From: Vibrio europaeus
Lineage (GTDB): Bacteria > Pseudomonadota > Gammaproteobacteria > Enterobacterales > Vibrionaceae
Assembly: GCF_001695575.1 (NCBI RefSeq)
Contig: NZ_LUAX01000006.1
Coordinates: 1-64,000 of the forward strand
Direction of reading: 5' to 3'
DNA: 64,000 nt
Of the stretch, positions 22,257 to 30,839 are shown one piece after another (positions within the stretch are counted from its first letter, which is position 1; each line of letters opens with the position of its first letter). The notes beneath the pieces were generated by a model. The model searched no databases, was not told the origin of the DNA, and saw only the letters and a list, made by a program, of their open reading frames with translations. Both the position numbers and the translations under genes were made by a program.

Positions 22257-23243
22257 TTAGTACTGCTCGAAAAAGGTCAGTGTGGTATCTAGGGCTTGGT
22301 TGCGATATTCATCTTTTTCAAACAGTAATTCATGTTTCGCGCCATGAACAATTTTAAAGGCACACTGAGTGCTGGTCCGCGCAAGTTTCTTGATAAATTG
22401 AACCTGTGCCTGATTAGATACGATTTGATCTTCGCCTGCCTGCATGACCAATAAAGGGACTTTTAAATGGCGAGTCATTAAATAACATTGCTTACAGGCC
22501 ATCAGCCCTTGCCATACCCAACGCGTACTTGCGCCGCCAATTTTGAGCTCAGGTTGTTGCTCATAGAGATCGCGGAACCAATGATAGCGAACATCACTTT
22601 GGCTGAGAAAGTTACCTTTAAACGGTTTAGGAAAATAAGCCACTTGGCCGGGAGCAAATGTTGGCTTGGGATAAATAGCCGTTAACAGCTGACCTAAAAT
22701 TGTCGCAATCGGTTTTAGGTGCCAAGGAAGATCGACGCCATACATAGGCGCACTGAGCGAAACCGCATCAAATGGGGTTTCATAACTTTGAAGGTAGCGC
22801 GTGGCAACATTGCCGCCCATGGAGTGACCCAACAGATAACGCTTTTGGTATTGGTCCAAATTGAAATGGTGCATCAACTTGTCTAGATCTTTGACGTAGT
22901 CATCGAACTCTTCCACGTAGCCCATCTGCTTGTCTTCAATCAGGCGATCAGACAAACCTTGGCCACGATGATCGTAAGAATAAATATCGTAACCTTGGCG
23001 GAACAGGTCGTAAAACAGCTCTTGATACTTTGCACAGCACTCAATGCGTCCGTTGACCACCACGATCGCTTTGGTGTGTTCTGGCGCGCTGAGTTTAATC
23101 CAATACAGAGCGGTTTTGTCGAACGATTTTATATAACCTTCCTCTCTAGACTCCCATAATTTAGCAATATTGCTATTGATTGCTTGCTCAAAATTGGACT
23201 CTTGAGTATAAGAAGGAGTAATGTTGAAGCTTGAATCATTCAT
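22257..23243 (-). CDS. pldB: Lysophospholipase L2
   Basis: This 328-residue alpha/beta hydrolase has the nucleophile elbow GHSMGGN (about 144-150), an upstream SYDHRGQGLSDR, an acid-region motif VMQAGEDQIVSN and the late histidine in HGAKHELLFE. This is the PldB/monoacylglycerol-lipase type. In E. coli PldB hydrolyses lysophospholipids at the inner membrane. It stands back to back with rhtB, as in the enteric locus rhtB-pldB-yigL. Confidence 0.9.
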   Translation of the reverse strand: MNDSSFNITPSYTQESNFEQAINSNIAKLWESREEGYIKSFDKTALYWIKLSAPEHTKAIVVVNGRIECCAKYQELFYDLFRQGYDIYSYDHRGQGLSDRLIEDKQMGYVEEFDDYVKDLDKLMHHFNLDQYQKRYLLGHSMGGNVATRYLQSYETPFDAVSLSAPMYGVDLPWHLKPIATILGQLLTAIYPKPTFAPGQVAYFPKPFKGNFLSQSDVRYHWFRDLYEQQPELKIGGASTRWVWQGLMACKQCYLMTRHLKVPLLVMQAGEDQIVSNQAQVQFIKKLARTSTQCAFKIVHGAKHELLFEKDEYRNQALDTTLTFFEQY

Positions 23244-23329
23244 GGTTGTTAAGCGCCTGATTACGATTTCATTTTTGCGACAGATTTAGATTATGTGTCT
23301 CTAGCTGCATTTAGTCGAGGGGAAATACG

Positions 23330-23947
23330 ATGGATATGCATGTTTGGCTTGCTTATGTAGTCACAGCGATTGTTTTTAGCTTAGCTCCGGGGTCTGGTAC
23401 GGTGAACTCAATCAGTAATGGCTTGAGTTATGGTACGCGACGTTCGTTGGCAGCGATTGCCGGTCTACAGATAGGTCTGACTATCCATATTATGCTCGTT
23501 GGCGCGGGTATTGGCGCACTGGTTGCTCAGTCTGCATTCGCGTTTAGTGTGATTAAGTGGGTGGGTGCCGCTTACTTGGTATGGCTTGGTATTCAGAAGT
23601 GGCGCGATCACTCTAGTTTGGCAGCCACGGAAGCGACTCAGCACCTATCGAGCATGAGTTTGATGCGCAAAGCAGTACTGATCAATCTGACTAATCCTAA
23701 ATCGATAGTGTTTTTGGTCGCGCTGTTCCCTCAGTTTCTGGATCCTGCAAAAGACCAGTTAACTCAGCTTCTCGTGCTTGGAGTGACAACCGTGATCATT
23801 GATGCGTTTGTTATGTTGGGTTACACCAGTCTTGCGGCGCAGATGGGACGTTTTATTCGTTCAGATAAGATTATGTCGCGTATCAACAAAGTCTTTGGCT
23901 CTATGTTTATGGGTTGTGGTGCTCTATTGGCAGCAGCGAAGGCGTAA
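23330..23947 (+). CDS. rhtB: Homoserine/homoserine lactone efflux protein, LysE family
   Basis: The 205-residue membrane protein has about six hydrophobic segments. It shows the LysE/RhtB signature SLAPGSGTVNSISNGLSYGTRRSLAAI near the start, and NLTNPKSIVFLVALFPQF in the middle. RhtB exports homoserine and related amino acids. It lies next to pldB, as in E. coli, and is followed nine bases later by the EAL-HDOD gene, which suggests co-transcription. Confidence 0.9.
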   Translation: MDMHVWLAYVVTAIVFSLAPGSGTVNSISNGLSYGTRRSLAAIAGLQIGLTIHIMLVGAGIGALVAQSAFAFSVIKWVGAAYLVWLGIQKWRDHSSLAATEATQHLSSMSLMRKAVLINLTNPKSIVFLVALFPQFLDPAKDQLTQLLVLGVTTVIIDAFVMLGYTSLAAQMGRFIRSDKIMSRINKVFGSMFMGCGALLAAAKA

Positions 23948-23956
23948 TTCACCATC

Positions 23957-25195
23957 ATGCAAAAACGGATGAGAGACACCTATGTGGCTCGCCAACCTAT
24001 ACTCAATGCCAAGCGGCAAACCTTAGGGTATGAGTTGCTTTTTCGCGACGGTGAGAACAACGCATACCCTGCACATGTTGAATCCAATCGGGCGACATAC
24101 CGCCTGATTGTTGAGAATTTTCTCTCCATAGGCACCAATCCTGCCTTGGCGGCTTCACGCTGTTTTATCAACTTTCCTCACTCTAGTTTAGTGCGTTTGT
24201 TGCCTCTTTCCTTGCCCAAGGAGCAAATCGTCGTTGAAGTGTTGGAAACCTGCACACCAAATGATGAGTTGTTTGCAGCAATCAAGCAGATCCACGCTAG
24301 TGGCTACTTAATTGCGTTGGACGATTTTGTTTATAAGCCAGAGTGGGAAAGATTCCTACCCTACGTGCAAATAGTCAAAATCGATATAATGGCTACGGGG
24401 CTAGAAGAGTCTTGTGCTTTGGTTCAGGAACGTTTAGCCAAGGGAGTAAAGCGTAAGTTCCTCGCAGAGCGAGTCGAAACAGAGGAAGAGTTTATTGCCA
24501 CGCGCTCTGCGGGTTTTAGCTTTTTTCAGGGCTACTTTTTCAGCAAGCCACAAATTGTCCGCCAACGCTACGTCAGCCCTCAACACGCCATCGCGATGGA
24601 GCTGTTTAAAGAAGTGTGTCAGCCGGAAGTGGATTTTGAAAAGGTTGAGCGAATTGTCGCTCGTGATGTTGCGCTGTCGTACAAGCTATTGCGTTTCGTT
24701 AATACCATGTCGAATCGCATTGAAGTGCCTATCTCTTCTTTCCGTCAGGCCTTGGTCTACCTTGGTCAAGATAAGCTTAAAATCTTCGTTTCTTTAGCGG
24801 TCGCCTCGTTCGTTTCGGCCAACAAGCCGAAAGAAATCTATACCTTATGCCTGCAGCGAGCTCAGTTTTTCTTGCTGATGGCCAATGACAATCCTTTCAA
24901 TCAATTCCGCGAACAAGCCTTCCTGATTGGATTACTGTCTCTGTTGGATTCGATGTTGGATATGTCCCTTAAAGACTTGGTGGAGCAACTCCCTTTATCG
25001 GCGGCAATCAAGGTCGCTTTGCTAGAGAGACAAGGTCCTTTTGGCGACCTTCTCAGACTGGAAGAGTGCTACGAAAGCGCGGACTGGCAGGGGATGGAAG
25101 CCGCGTGTGCTCAGCTAAATCTCTCACTTAATGAAGTTATGCCGCGTATCTCTCAGGCTCAGCGTTGGAGCCAAGATCTCAACACCATCGTTTAG
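23957..25195 (+). CDS. cdgJ: EAL-HDOD signalling protein (YuxH family)
   Basis: The 412-residue protein has an N-terminal EAL-like domain (about 8-205). YVARQPILNAKRQTLGYELLFRDG replaces the EAL signature with ELL, and key metal residues (such as the DDFG motif, here LDDFVYK) are altered. An HDOD domain follows (about 210-400). The layout is that of YuxH proteins and of V. cholerae CdgJ, which affects motility and biofilm; I assign the symbol from domain layout and gene order. Binding of c-di-GMP without hydrolysis is more likely than catalysis, though CdgJ has been treated as a phosphodiesterase. Confidence 0.82.
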   Translation: MQKRMRDTYVARQPILNAKRQTLGYELLFRDGENNAYPAHVESNRATYRLIVENFLSIGTNPALAASRCFINFPHSSLVRLLPLSLPKEQIVVEVLETCTPNDELFAAIKQIHASGYLIALDDFVYKPEWERFLPYVQIVKIDIMATGLEESCALVQERLAKGVKRKFLAERVETEEEFIATRSAGFSFFQGYFFSKPQIVRQRYVSPQHAIAMELFKEVCQPEVDFEKVERIVARDVALSYKLLRFVNTMSNRIEVPISSFRQALVYLGQDKLKIFVSLAVASFVSANKPKEIYTLCLQRAQFFLLMANDNPFNQFREQAFLIGLLSLLDSMLDMSLKDLVEQLPLSAAIKVALLERQGPFGDLLRLEECYESADWQGMEAACAQLNLSLNEVMPRISQAQRWSQDLNTIV

Positions 25196-25261
25196 TTTAT
25201 TTATTAAGCTTTTATGACAATGTATATGTCAGGCTTGATCTAAGCTCATTTTTAAATAAAT

Positions 25262-25289
25262 ATATACGCATATCCATATATGAGTATGT
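25262..25289. promoter_or_regulatory. Candidate ArsR operator
   Basis: ATATACGCATAT and ATATGAGTATGT form an inverted repeat of 12-bp arms with ten matches around CCAT. It sits immediately before the arsR start. ArsR-family repressors bind AT-rich 12-2-12-type dyads over their own promoters, so self-repression of the arsenic operon from here is likely. Confidence 0.6.
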
Positions 25290-25292
25290 TTT

Positions 25293-25634
25293 ATGTTACC
25301 TCACCAATTCTTTAAGTTGTTGTCTGATGAAACCCGAGTTCGCTGCTTGATGTTGATTATGCGCGAAGAGTGTTTGTGTGTAGGTGAATTGACCGAAGCG
25401 CTGCAAGAGAGCCAACCGAAAATTTCTCGTCATCTGGCTCAGCTACGCTCAAATGGCATTTTGGTTGATGTCCGTCAGGGGCAGTGGGTGTTCTACCGTT
25501 TAGCTGCTGATTTACCGGGATGGATGAAAAAATTGATTGATGATCTTGTTGCTTCGAACTGCCTTAAAACAGAGTACCAACAAGATATTGAACGACTTCA
25601 TGCAATTCAGGCTCGACCTGTTTGCTGTCAGTAA
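25293..25634 (+). CDS. arsR: ArsR family arsenic-responsive repressor
   Basis: The 113-residue winged-helix protein has [14 protein letters not shown], the metal-sensing helix [13 protein letters not shown] and the recognition helix [17 protein letters not shown]. The pattern ECLCVGEL matches the ELCVCDL motif that binds As(III) in classical ArsR; a C-terminal CC pair may add to the site. It heads an operon with a GAPDH, a phosphatase and arsJ. The start has a poor ribosome site, but the operator and reading frame support it. Confidence 0.9.
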   Translation: MLPHQFFKLLSDETRVRCLMLIMREECLCVGELTEALQESQPKISRHLAQLRSNGILVDVRQGQWVFYRLAADLPGWMKKLIDDLVASNCLKTEYQQDIERLHAIQARPVCCQ

Positions 25635-25657
25635 TAAATACCAGAAGAGATAGAATT

Positions 25658-26659
25658 ATGGCGATTAAAGTAGGTATTAACGGTTTCGGTCGTATCGGAC
25701 GTTTAGCGCTTCGCGCAGCTTTTGATTGGCAAGAGCTAGAGTTTGTCCAGATTAATGACGTAGCGGGTGATGCTGCGACGCTCGCGCACCTGTTAGAGTT
25801 CGATTCAGTACAAGGCCGCTGGCACCATGAAGTGAAAGCCGATGGCAATCAAATCTTAATCAATGGTCAGGTTATCAATACTACGCAAGAGAAAGAGATC
25901 GATGCGATTGACTGGTCTGGCTGTGATGTAGTGATTGAAGCGACAGGTGTGCATCGTAAAACTTCATTCCTAAACAAGTACCTAGCTCAAGGTGTTAAGC
26001 GCGTTGTCGTATCGGCACCAGTCAAAGAACAAGGCATCGCGAATATCGTTGTTGGTGTAAATGACGAGATATTTGACCCAGCGGTTCACCAGATTGTAAC
26101 TGCCGCCTCTTGTACCACTAACTGTATCGCTCCGGTTGTTAAAGTCATTAACGAGAAGCTAGGTATTGAGAACGCTTCGTTCACTACCATTCACGATTTG
26201 ACCAACACACAAACCATTCTTGATGCGCCGCATAAAGATCTGCGTCGTGCGCGTGCTTGCGGTATGAGCTTAATTCCAACCACGACGGGCAGCGCGAAAG
26301 CGATTGTTGAGATTTTCCCTGAACTCGAAAATCGCATTAACGGCCATGCTGTACGTGTACCGCTGGCGAACGCTTCTCTTACCGACATCATCTTTGAAGT
26401 GAAGCAAGATACCACCGCAGAAGAGGTGAACGCGTTACTTAAAGAAGCTTCACAAGGTGAATTGAAAGGTATTCTGGGCTTTGAAGAGCGTCCGCTAGTG
26501 TCGATTGACTACAAAGGTGACCAACGCTCTACGATTGTAGACGCGTTATCTACCATGTTGGTGGGTAAGCGTATGGTGAAAATCTACGCTTGGTACGACA
26601 ACGAGATGGGTTATGCGACCCGTACGGCTGAGTTAGTCCGTACCGTTGGCTTGGCATAA
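25658..26659 (+). CDS. gapdh (ars): Glyceraldehyde-3-phosphate dehydrogenase, arsenate-resistance type
   Basis: A full-length GAPDH of 333 residues, with NAD-binding [10 protein letters not shown] at the start, catalytic Cys in the motif [10 protein letters not shown] and His in [16 protein letters not shown] lies near the end. In arsJ operons this enzyme joins arsenate to glyceraldehyde-3-phosphate, giving unstable 1-arseno-3-phosphoglycerate for ArsJ to export. Its place between arsR and arsJ gives this role instead of central glycolysis. An in-frame start at 25622 overlaps arsR and is less likely than the ATG at 25658, which begins [11 protein letters not shown]. Confidence 0.93.
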   Translation: MAIKVGINGFGRIGRLALRAAFDWQELEFVQINDVAGDAATLAHLLEFDSVQGRWHHEVKADGNQILINGQVINTTQEKEIDAIDWSGCDVVIEATGVHRKTSFLNKYLAQGVKRVVVSAPVKEQGIANIVVGVNDEIFDPAVHQIVTAASCTTNCIAPVVKVINEKLGIENASFTTIHDLTNTQTILDAPHKDLRRARACGMSLIPTTTGSAKAIVEIFPELENRINGHAVRVPLANASLTDIIFEVKQDTTAEEVNALLKEASQGELKGILGFEERPLVSIDYKGDQRSTIVDALSTMLVGKRMVKIYAWYDNEMGYATRTAELVRTVGLA

Positions 26660-26664
26660 TACTC

Positions 26665-26700
26665 CTTATACTGAAGCTGCAACTCCAGTTATTTTGAATA
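26665..26700. repeat. Short form of a Vibrio intergenic repeat
   Basis: The bases TGAAGCTGCAACTCCAGTTA, between the GAPDH and phosphatase genes, join the two ends of the palindromic element seen at 35505-35627 (left end TTTGAAGCTGCA, right end GCTGCAACTCCAACTA). It looks like an internally deleted copy. Confidence 0.5.
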
Positions 26701-26728
26701 TTGGTTTTATAAAATTTTTAAGAGATTG

Positions 26729-27226
26729 ATGACGATGACACATCCAACTTGGCAACTCGATGTTGAAAATGGTGCGTTAGTACTTACTCCTTGCCCTGGC
26801 ACTAAAGGCGTTGAACTAGAGGCTTCTCTTACGCAGTTAAAAGAGCAAGGCGTAGAAGCGATTGTGACCGCTTTAGACGATGCAGAGCTCGCAAGTAAAG
26901 GTGTCTCTGAGCTTGGTGCTAAAGCGCAGCAACTTAGTATGCAGTGGTTCCAAATTGAAATTGAAGATGATTGCGCTCCAGGTGCTGAGTTTGCCGCTAA
27001 GTGGCAAGCCGCTAGCCCGGAGCTACACAAAATCGTTGATAACGGAGGTAAAGTAGCGATGCACTGTATGGGCGGCTCAGGTCGTACAGGGCTTTTTGCT
27101 GCTCACCTACTGCTAGAGAAGCAGTGGAAACTGGAAGATATTGTGCGTGAAGTTCAAGCACTGCGCCCAGGTGCCTTTACTAAACCAGTCCAAGTTGAGT
27201 ATATCACCGCAGTAGCGGCCAAATAG
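26729..27226 (+). CDS. Dual-specificity-type (CX5R) phosphatase of the ars operon
   Basis: The protein is about 165 residues and of the cyclin-dependent kinase inhibitor 3-like (CDKN3) phosphatase type. The P-loop is HCMGGSGRTG (about 111-120), with catalytic Cys and Arg; a possible general acid lies in the acidic loop ALDDAEL. It sits between the GAPDH and arsJ genes, so a role in arsenate handling is implied, though no function is proven. Options are hydrolysis of a phosphorylated or arsenylated intermediate, or arsenate reduction, since other CX5R folds became arsenate reductases. Starts at 26729 or 26735 are both possible. Confidence 0.8.
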   Translation: MTMTHPTWQLDVENGALVLTPCPGTKGVELEASLTQLKEQGVEAIVTALDDAELASKGVSELGAKAQQLSMQWFQIEIEDDCAPGAEFAAKWQAASPELHKIVDNGGKVAMHCMGGSGRTGLFAAHLLLEKQWKLEDIVREVQALRPGAFTKPVQVEYITAVAAK

Positions 27227-27235
27227 TTGGGTTGA

Positions 27236-27266
27236 GAGCTTTTGGATCATTGGTGTCCAAAAGCTC
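27236..27266 (+). other. Hairpin between the phosphatase gene and arsJ
   Basis: GAGCTTTTGG and CCAAAAGCTC form a perfect ten-bp stem with an 11-base loop, starting ten bases after the phosphatase stop. No T run follows, so it is probably an RNA-stabilising or partial-termination element that sets the arsJ level. Confidence 0.55.
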
Positions 27267-27297
27267 TATTCGCTGTAACTTGTCGAGGATTTCACCT

Positions 27298-28518
27298 ATG
27301 TTCTCTAATCTCAGCAAAAGTGTCCGTCAGTACATGCTGGTGACGTTCAATTACTGGAACTTCACCATTACTGATGGTGCTCTGCGTATGCTGGTGGTGC
27401 TGTATTTCTATGACTTAGGTTATAGCTCGCTAGAGATCGCTTCACTGTTCCTTTTCTATGAATTTTTTGGCGTCGTGACCAATTTGATTGGTGGCTGGCT
27501 TGGCGCGAGGTTGGGTCTCAATAAGACCATGAACCTCGGTTTAGGAATGCAGATCGTGGCGTTGACTATGTTAGCAATGCCACATGCTTGGCTGACGATA
27601 CCTTGGGTCATGGCCGCTCAAGCCCTGTCTGGTATCGCCAAAGATCTCAACAAGATGAGTGCCAAGAGTTCAATCAAAACCTTAGTTCCGGATGAGCAGC
27701 AGGGTGCGTTGTACAAATGGATAGCGATCTTAACGGGCTCTAAGAATGCTCTTAAAGGTGCAGGCTTTTTTGTCGGTGGTTTTCTGCTTTCCACCATTGG
27801 ATTCAAATATGCAGTGTTGACTATGGCTGGGGTGCTGACGCTAGTGTTTATCGGCAGCGTGTTGAGCTTAGAAGCTGATTTAGGTAAGGCGAAAAGCAAA
27901 CCTAAGTTTAAGCAGATATTCTCCAAATCGGAGTCGATCAATATCCTTTCCGCAGCGCGAATGTTCCTATTTGGTGCGCGCGATGTGTGGTTTGTGATTG
28001 CGCTACCCATCTACCTCGGTAGTGTATTTGGTTGGGATCACTCATGGGTTGGCGGCTTTCTTGCCGTTTGGACGATTGCCTACGGCTTTGTCCAAGGTAT
28101 CGCCCCTAAGATCACGGGTAAGGCACAGGGTAAAGTGCCGGATGGCCATGCCGCTATGTTGTGGGCGGGTGGGCTTGCCATCGTCACGGCCGGTATCGCC
28201 TATGCGGTACAAGTTGGTTGGCAGCCACAACTAGTGATTGTTGGAGGCTTGATGGTTTTCGGTGCGATTTTTGCCGTCAACTCTTCGCTGCACTCTTATC
28301 TGATTGTCAGCTATGCAAAAGGTGATGGTGTATCACTGGATGTCGGTTTCTACTATATGGCTAATGCGATGGGGCGTTTGATTGGTACTATCCTTTCAGG
28401 GTTTGTGTTCCAGATGGCCGGTTTAGCGGCGTGCATGTGGGTCTCTTTTGCTTTCCTTGCTTTGACGACAGTCATTTCGATTAAGCTACCTAAGATTAAA
28501 CAAATCGCGACAGCGTAG
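27298..28518 (+). CDS. arsJ: ArsJ, organoarsenical efflux transporter (MFS)
   Basis: The 406-residue protein has about 11-12 membrane segments of the major facilitator type. It matches ArsJ, which exports 1-arseno-3-phosphoglycerate so that it breaks down to arsenate outside the cell. Recognisable parts are NYWNFTITDGALRMLVVLYF at the start, SGIAKDLNKMSAKSSIK and KNALKGAGFFVGG in the middle. The start at 27298 follows GAGGA by about eight bases; a longer frame from 27232 runs through the hairpin and is rejected. A strong terminator follows. Confidence 0.92.
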   Translation: MFSNLSKSVRQYMLVTFNYWNFTITDGALRMLVVLYFYDLGYSSLEIASLFLFYEFFGVVTNLIGGWLGARLGLNKTMNLGLGMQIVALTMLAMPHAWLTIPWVMAAQALSGIAKDLNKMSAKSSIKTLVPDEQQGALYKWIAILTGSKNALKGAGFFVGGFLLSTIGFKYAVLTMAGVLTLVFIGSVLSLEADLGKAKSKPKFKQIFSKSESINILSAARMFLFGARDVWFVIALPIYLGSVFGWDHSWVGGFLAVWTIAYGFVQGIAPKITGKAQGKVPDGHAAMLWAGGLAIVTAGIAYAVQVGWQPQLVIVGGLMVFGAIFAVNSSLHSYLIVSYAKGDGVSLDVGFYYMANAMGRLIGTILSGFVFQMAGLAACMWVSFAFLALTTVISIKLPKIKQIATA

Positions 28519-28542
28519 AAATTTCCCACTGTTTCATGACTA

Positions 28543-28580
28543 AAAGCTGACCAAGGTAATACTAAGGTCAGCTTTTTTAT
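28543..28580 (+). terminator. Terminator of the ars operon
   Basis: AAAGCTGACC and GGTCAGCTTT form a ten-bp stem around a 13-base loop, followed by TTTTAT. Confidence 0.85.
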
Positions 28581-28618
28581 TGCTATATTCAAGAGGTTAT
28601 TAGTACAGGGGGAGTGGC

Positions 28619-29632
28619 ATGAGAGAAAGAGTTCTGTTTTTTGACTTACTGCGATGCGTAGCTGCGGTTGCGGTGATTGCGATTCATGTTCTTGCTCCGT
28701 ACCGCGATGAACTTGGACAGATCCCTTTTGGCGAGTGGGTCACTGCGGTTGGCGTGAATAGTGTCAGTCGGTGGGCTGTGCCCGTTTTTATCTTGATCAC
28801 TGGCGCTTTGATGCTCAGTGATACACGCCCCTTTGATGCTAAATATTATGTCAAAAGGCGCTTGGGTAAAGTCCTCATTCCATTCTTAATCTGGTCGCTG
28901 TTTTATGCGTATCTGTCAGGTTGGAGCATCAACGGATTTGATGCCTTAGAGGCTAAACAGGTATTCGCTGATAGTGCAACCCATGCGACTTATTACCACC
29001 TAGGATTCTTCTACTATTTCATTCCACTCTATTTTGTGATTCCGTTTTTTCAATATGTGGTGAGGCAATATGGTGACAGTTCCTTATATGCTTTTGTCGC
29101 TATTTGGTTAGTGACCACTTTATTGTTCTTGTTCGACATTGATGGAGTTTGGAGTAATGAGCTGTGGTTATACAGTGGTTATTTGCCGTTAGGGTATTTG
29201 TTGTATCGACGAGTGCCGTTGACTAAAGGCTACGTTGCGATATTCGCATTGCTTGGAAGCTTTGCACTATTTACCACCGCTTACATGGTGATTTCAGACA
29301 GCCTTGCGCAGGGAGAATACACGGTAGAGCGATGGCTTTCGTATAAGACACTGAATGTTATTCTTGCGGCGAGTATGATTTTTATGCTTTGTCGTTACTT
29401 TGGCGAGGGGCTTTCACAAAAGTCTAATCAGGTGATTGGATTCATCAGTAAAAACAGCCTAGGCATCTATATTCTGCATCCGATTTTTCTCTGGCCAATG
29501 AAAGAGCTTGGCTGGTATCAAGGTCACCCTGCTTGGGTCATTCCACTATGGATAGTGTTAAGCGGTGCAGGGGCATTGGCTTTAAGTTGGTTGCTGTCTC
29601 AATCTTCTCGTACGCGCTGGTTATTGCCTTAG
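28619..29632 (+). CDS. Acyltransferase family 3 membrane protein
   Basis: The 337-residue protein has about ten membrane segments and belongs to the O-acyltransferase (acyltransferase_3) family. The start FFDLLRCVAAVAVIAIHV carries the conserved Arg and His, and the end has GIYILHPIFLWP. The family transfers acetyl or other acyl groups to sugars of cell-surface polymers; E. coli WecH is a similar-size relative. The substrate cannot be read from the sequence. The last four bases overlap the convergent DUF2500 gene. Confidence 0.82.
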   Translation: MRERVLFFDLLRCVAAVAVIAIHVLAPYRDELGQIPFGEWVTAVGVNSVSRWAVPVFILITGALMLSDTRPFDAKYYVKRRLGKVLIPFLIWSLFYAYLSGWSINGFDALEAKQVFADSATHATYYHLGFFYYFIPLYFVIPFFQYVVRQYGDSSLYAFVAIWLVTTLLFLFDIDGVWSNELWLYSGYLPLGYLLYRRVPLTKGYVAIFALLGSFALFTTAYMVISDSLAQGEYTVERWLSYKTLNVILAASMIFMLCRYFGEGLSQKSNQVIGFISKNSLGIYILHPIFLWPMKELGWYQGHPAWVIPLWIVLSGAGALALSWLLSQSSRTRWLLP

Positions 29633-29961
29633 CGTTTCATAGCGAAGTGAAGAAACTTGTCACCTTGGTAGGTTAGAGTGCCTTGATCGCCTGGGTTTAG
29701 AGCGTGGAAATAGTGGATGCCTACCTGAAACTCACGCTTTGGCCCAATACGACCTTTCTGGACATAAATCCAATACTCTTGGTCATCTTGGCCTGGTTCG
29801 GCATCTTCGACCGCAATAGACTGCTTGTCGAGGACGGTGACTTCCGCGGTTTGCTCAGGTGCGTTTTCACCTTGAATGTGTTTACGATAGAAATGAACGA
29901 ACGCCCAACCACTTGCCAAGGCGAAGATCACGATAAAAGCAAACAGTAATGGTAGTGACAT
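29629..29961 (-). CDS. DUF2500 family protein (YhhM-like)
   Basis: The 110-residue protein has one N-terminal membrane helix (about 3-23) and a small beta-rich domain with WIYVQKGRIGPKREFQV and GDQGTLTYQGDKFLHF, which match DUF2500. Function is unknown. In E. coli yhhM lies near rsmD and ftsY; here it is a few kb away from those genes. It is convergent with the acyltransferase gene. Confidence 0.82.
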   Translation of the reverse strand: MSLPLLFAFIVIFALASGWAFVHFYRKHIQGENAPEQTAEVTVLDKQSIAVEDAEPGQDDQEYWIYVQKGRIGPKREFQVGIHYFHALNPGDQGTLTYQGDKFLHFAMKR

Positions 29962-30227
29962 GGTGGGGGCTCTCTTTCTCTCATCTCCTTATAGTTTATC
30001 GACATTCTATACAATGTGTTGGGCACGGCTCTTGCTATAAAAACAAAGTGATCAATAGCGTTAGAATCTTCGAGGCATATCACACACGCATAAGCGGCGT
30101 GACTACACATTTCTGGTTAGCTATTGATTCTTTTACACAAATTTACTTGAAACTTGCACAAAAAGTGGGACAGTAGATAGAAGAAAGATCAAACACCCCC
30201 TAAACTTAATAGCGATGGAGGGAAACT

Positions 30228-30593
30228 ATGTCTGATATTGAAAAAGTGGTCACTCGAACACGTCGAATCGAGAAGCTCCTCCGAACGCAATATCATGCTG
30301 ACGGTAAGGGAATGCATCAGCTTATTACCAGTTGTGAAGAGCGTTTGCCTCATGATGTGATTGATAAGCTGAGATACATCGCGACCATTCGTAACAAAGT
30401 GGTGCACGAAGAAGATTTTAAGCTCGATAGTCGTAGAGACTTTCTTACTGTGTGCGATGAATGTGAAAAAGAGCTCACACCAAGAAGTAGCCGATTTATT
30501 TGGAGAGCAGCAATTACCTTGATGACGCTAATAACCTTGGCGGCATTACTCTTTTATTATGCGCATTGGGATATTTTATCGAAGCATTTATAG
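30228..30593 (+). CDS. Small HEPN/DUF4145-like membrane protein
   Basis: The 121-residue protein has a helical N-terminal domain with IATIRNKVVHEEDF (about 60-73). This is an RX4H motif of the kind that marks HEPN domains, including DUF4145. The C-terminal third is one membrane helix (about 90-110) with a basic stretch before it. HEPN domains with this motif are often RNases or RNA-binding. A membrane anchor suggests a local role, but no function is proven. A ribosome site GGAGGGAAA precedes the start, and the gene has its own terminator. Confidence 0.7.
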   Translation: MSDIEKVVTRTRRIEKLLRTQYHADGKGMHQLITSCEERLPHDVIDKLRYIATIRNKVVHEEDFKLDSRRDFLTVCDECEKELTPRSSRFIWRAAITLMTLITLAALLFYYAHWDILSKHL

Positions 30594-30605
30594 CTTAAGC
30601 TTTAA

Positions 30606-30636
30606 AAATGGCACTTTTTACAAGTGCCATTTGTTT
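30606..30636 (+). terminator. Terminator of the HEPN-like gene
   Basis: AAATGGCACT and AGTGCCATTT form a ten-bp stem, followed by GTTT. It lies about 13 bases after the stop codon. Confidence 0.75.
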
Positions 30637-30690
30637 AACCAATTGGCTAACTTTTGGTAGATAAGTGAGCGCTAAATCACCAGAAAGTAA

Positions 30691-30716
30691 AAAGGGACGC
30701 AATTGCGTCCCTTTTT
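30691..30716. terminator. Terminator of the 26-residue membrane peptide gene
   Basis: AAAGGGACGCAATTGCGTCC is a near-perfect palindrome with A and T runs on both sides. It lies about 18 bases after the stop of the small minus-strand gene and can act in either direction. Confidence 0.75.
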
Positions 30717-30733
30717 GATTTTGTCTATTTTTC

Positions 30734-30814
30734 TTAGTACATCATCGGCAGTGTCATTAGACCAACGACTACTGCGATCATTACAAGTCCTTGTTTTTGT
30801 GAAGAAGAAATCAT
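30734..30814 (-). CDS. Very small membrane peptide, 26 residues
   Basis: The minus-strand frame begins MISSSQKQGLVMIAVVVGL and ends TLPMMY: a short polar head, then one membrane helix. A strong ribosome site (AAGGAG, seven bases before ATG) precedes it and a strong terminator follows, so it has all the signals of a real gene despite its length. It resembles other tiny stress- or envelope-associated membrane peptides such as those of enteric bacteria. I cannot name a homologue with confidence. Confidence 0.65.
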   Translation of the reverse strand: MISSSQKQGLVMIAVVVGLMTLPMMY

Positions 30815-30839
30815 AGCACTGCTCCTTAGATTAGATGTT

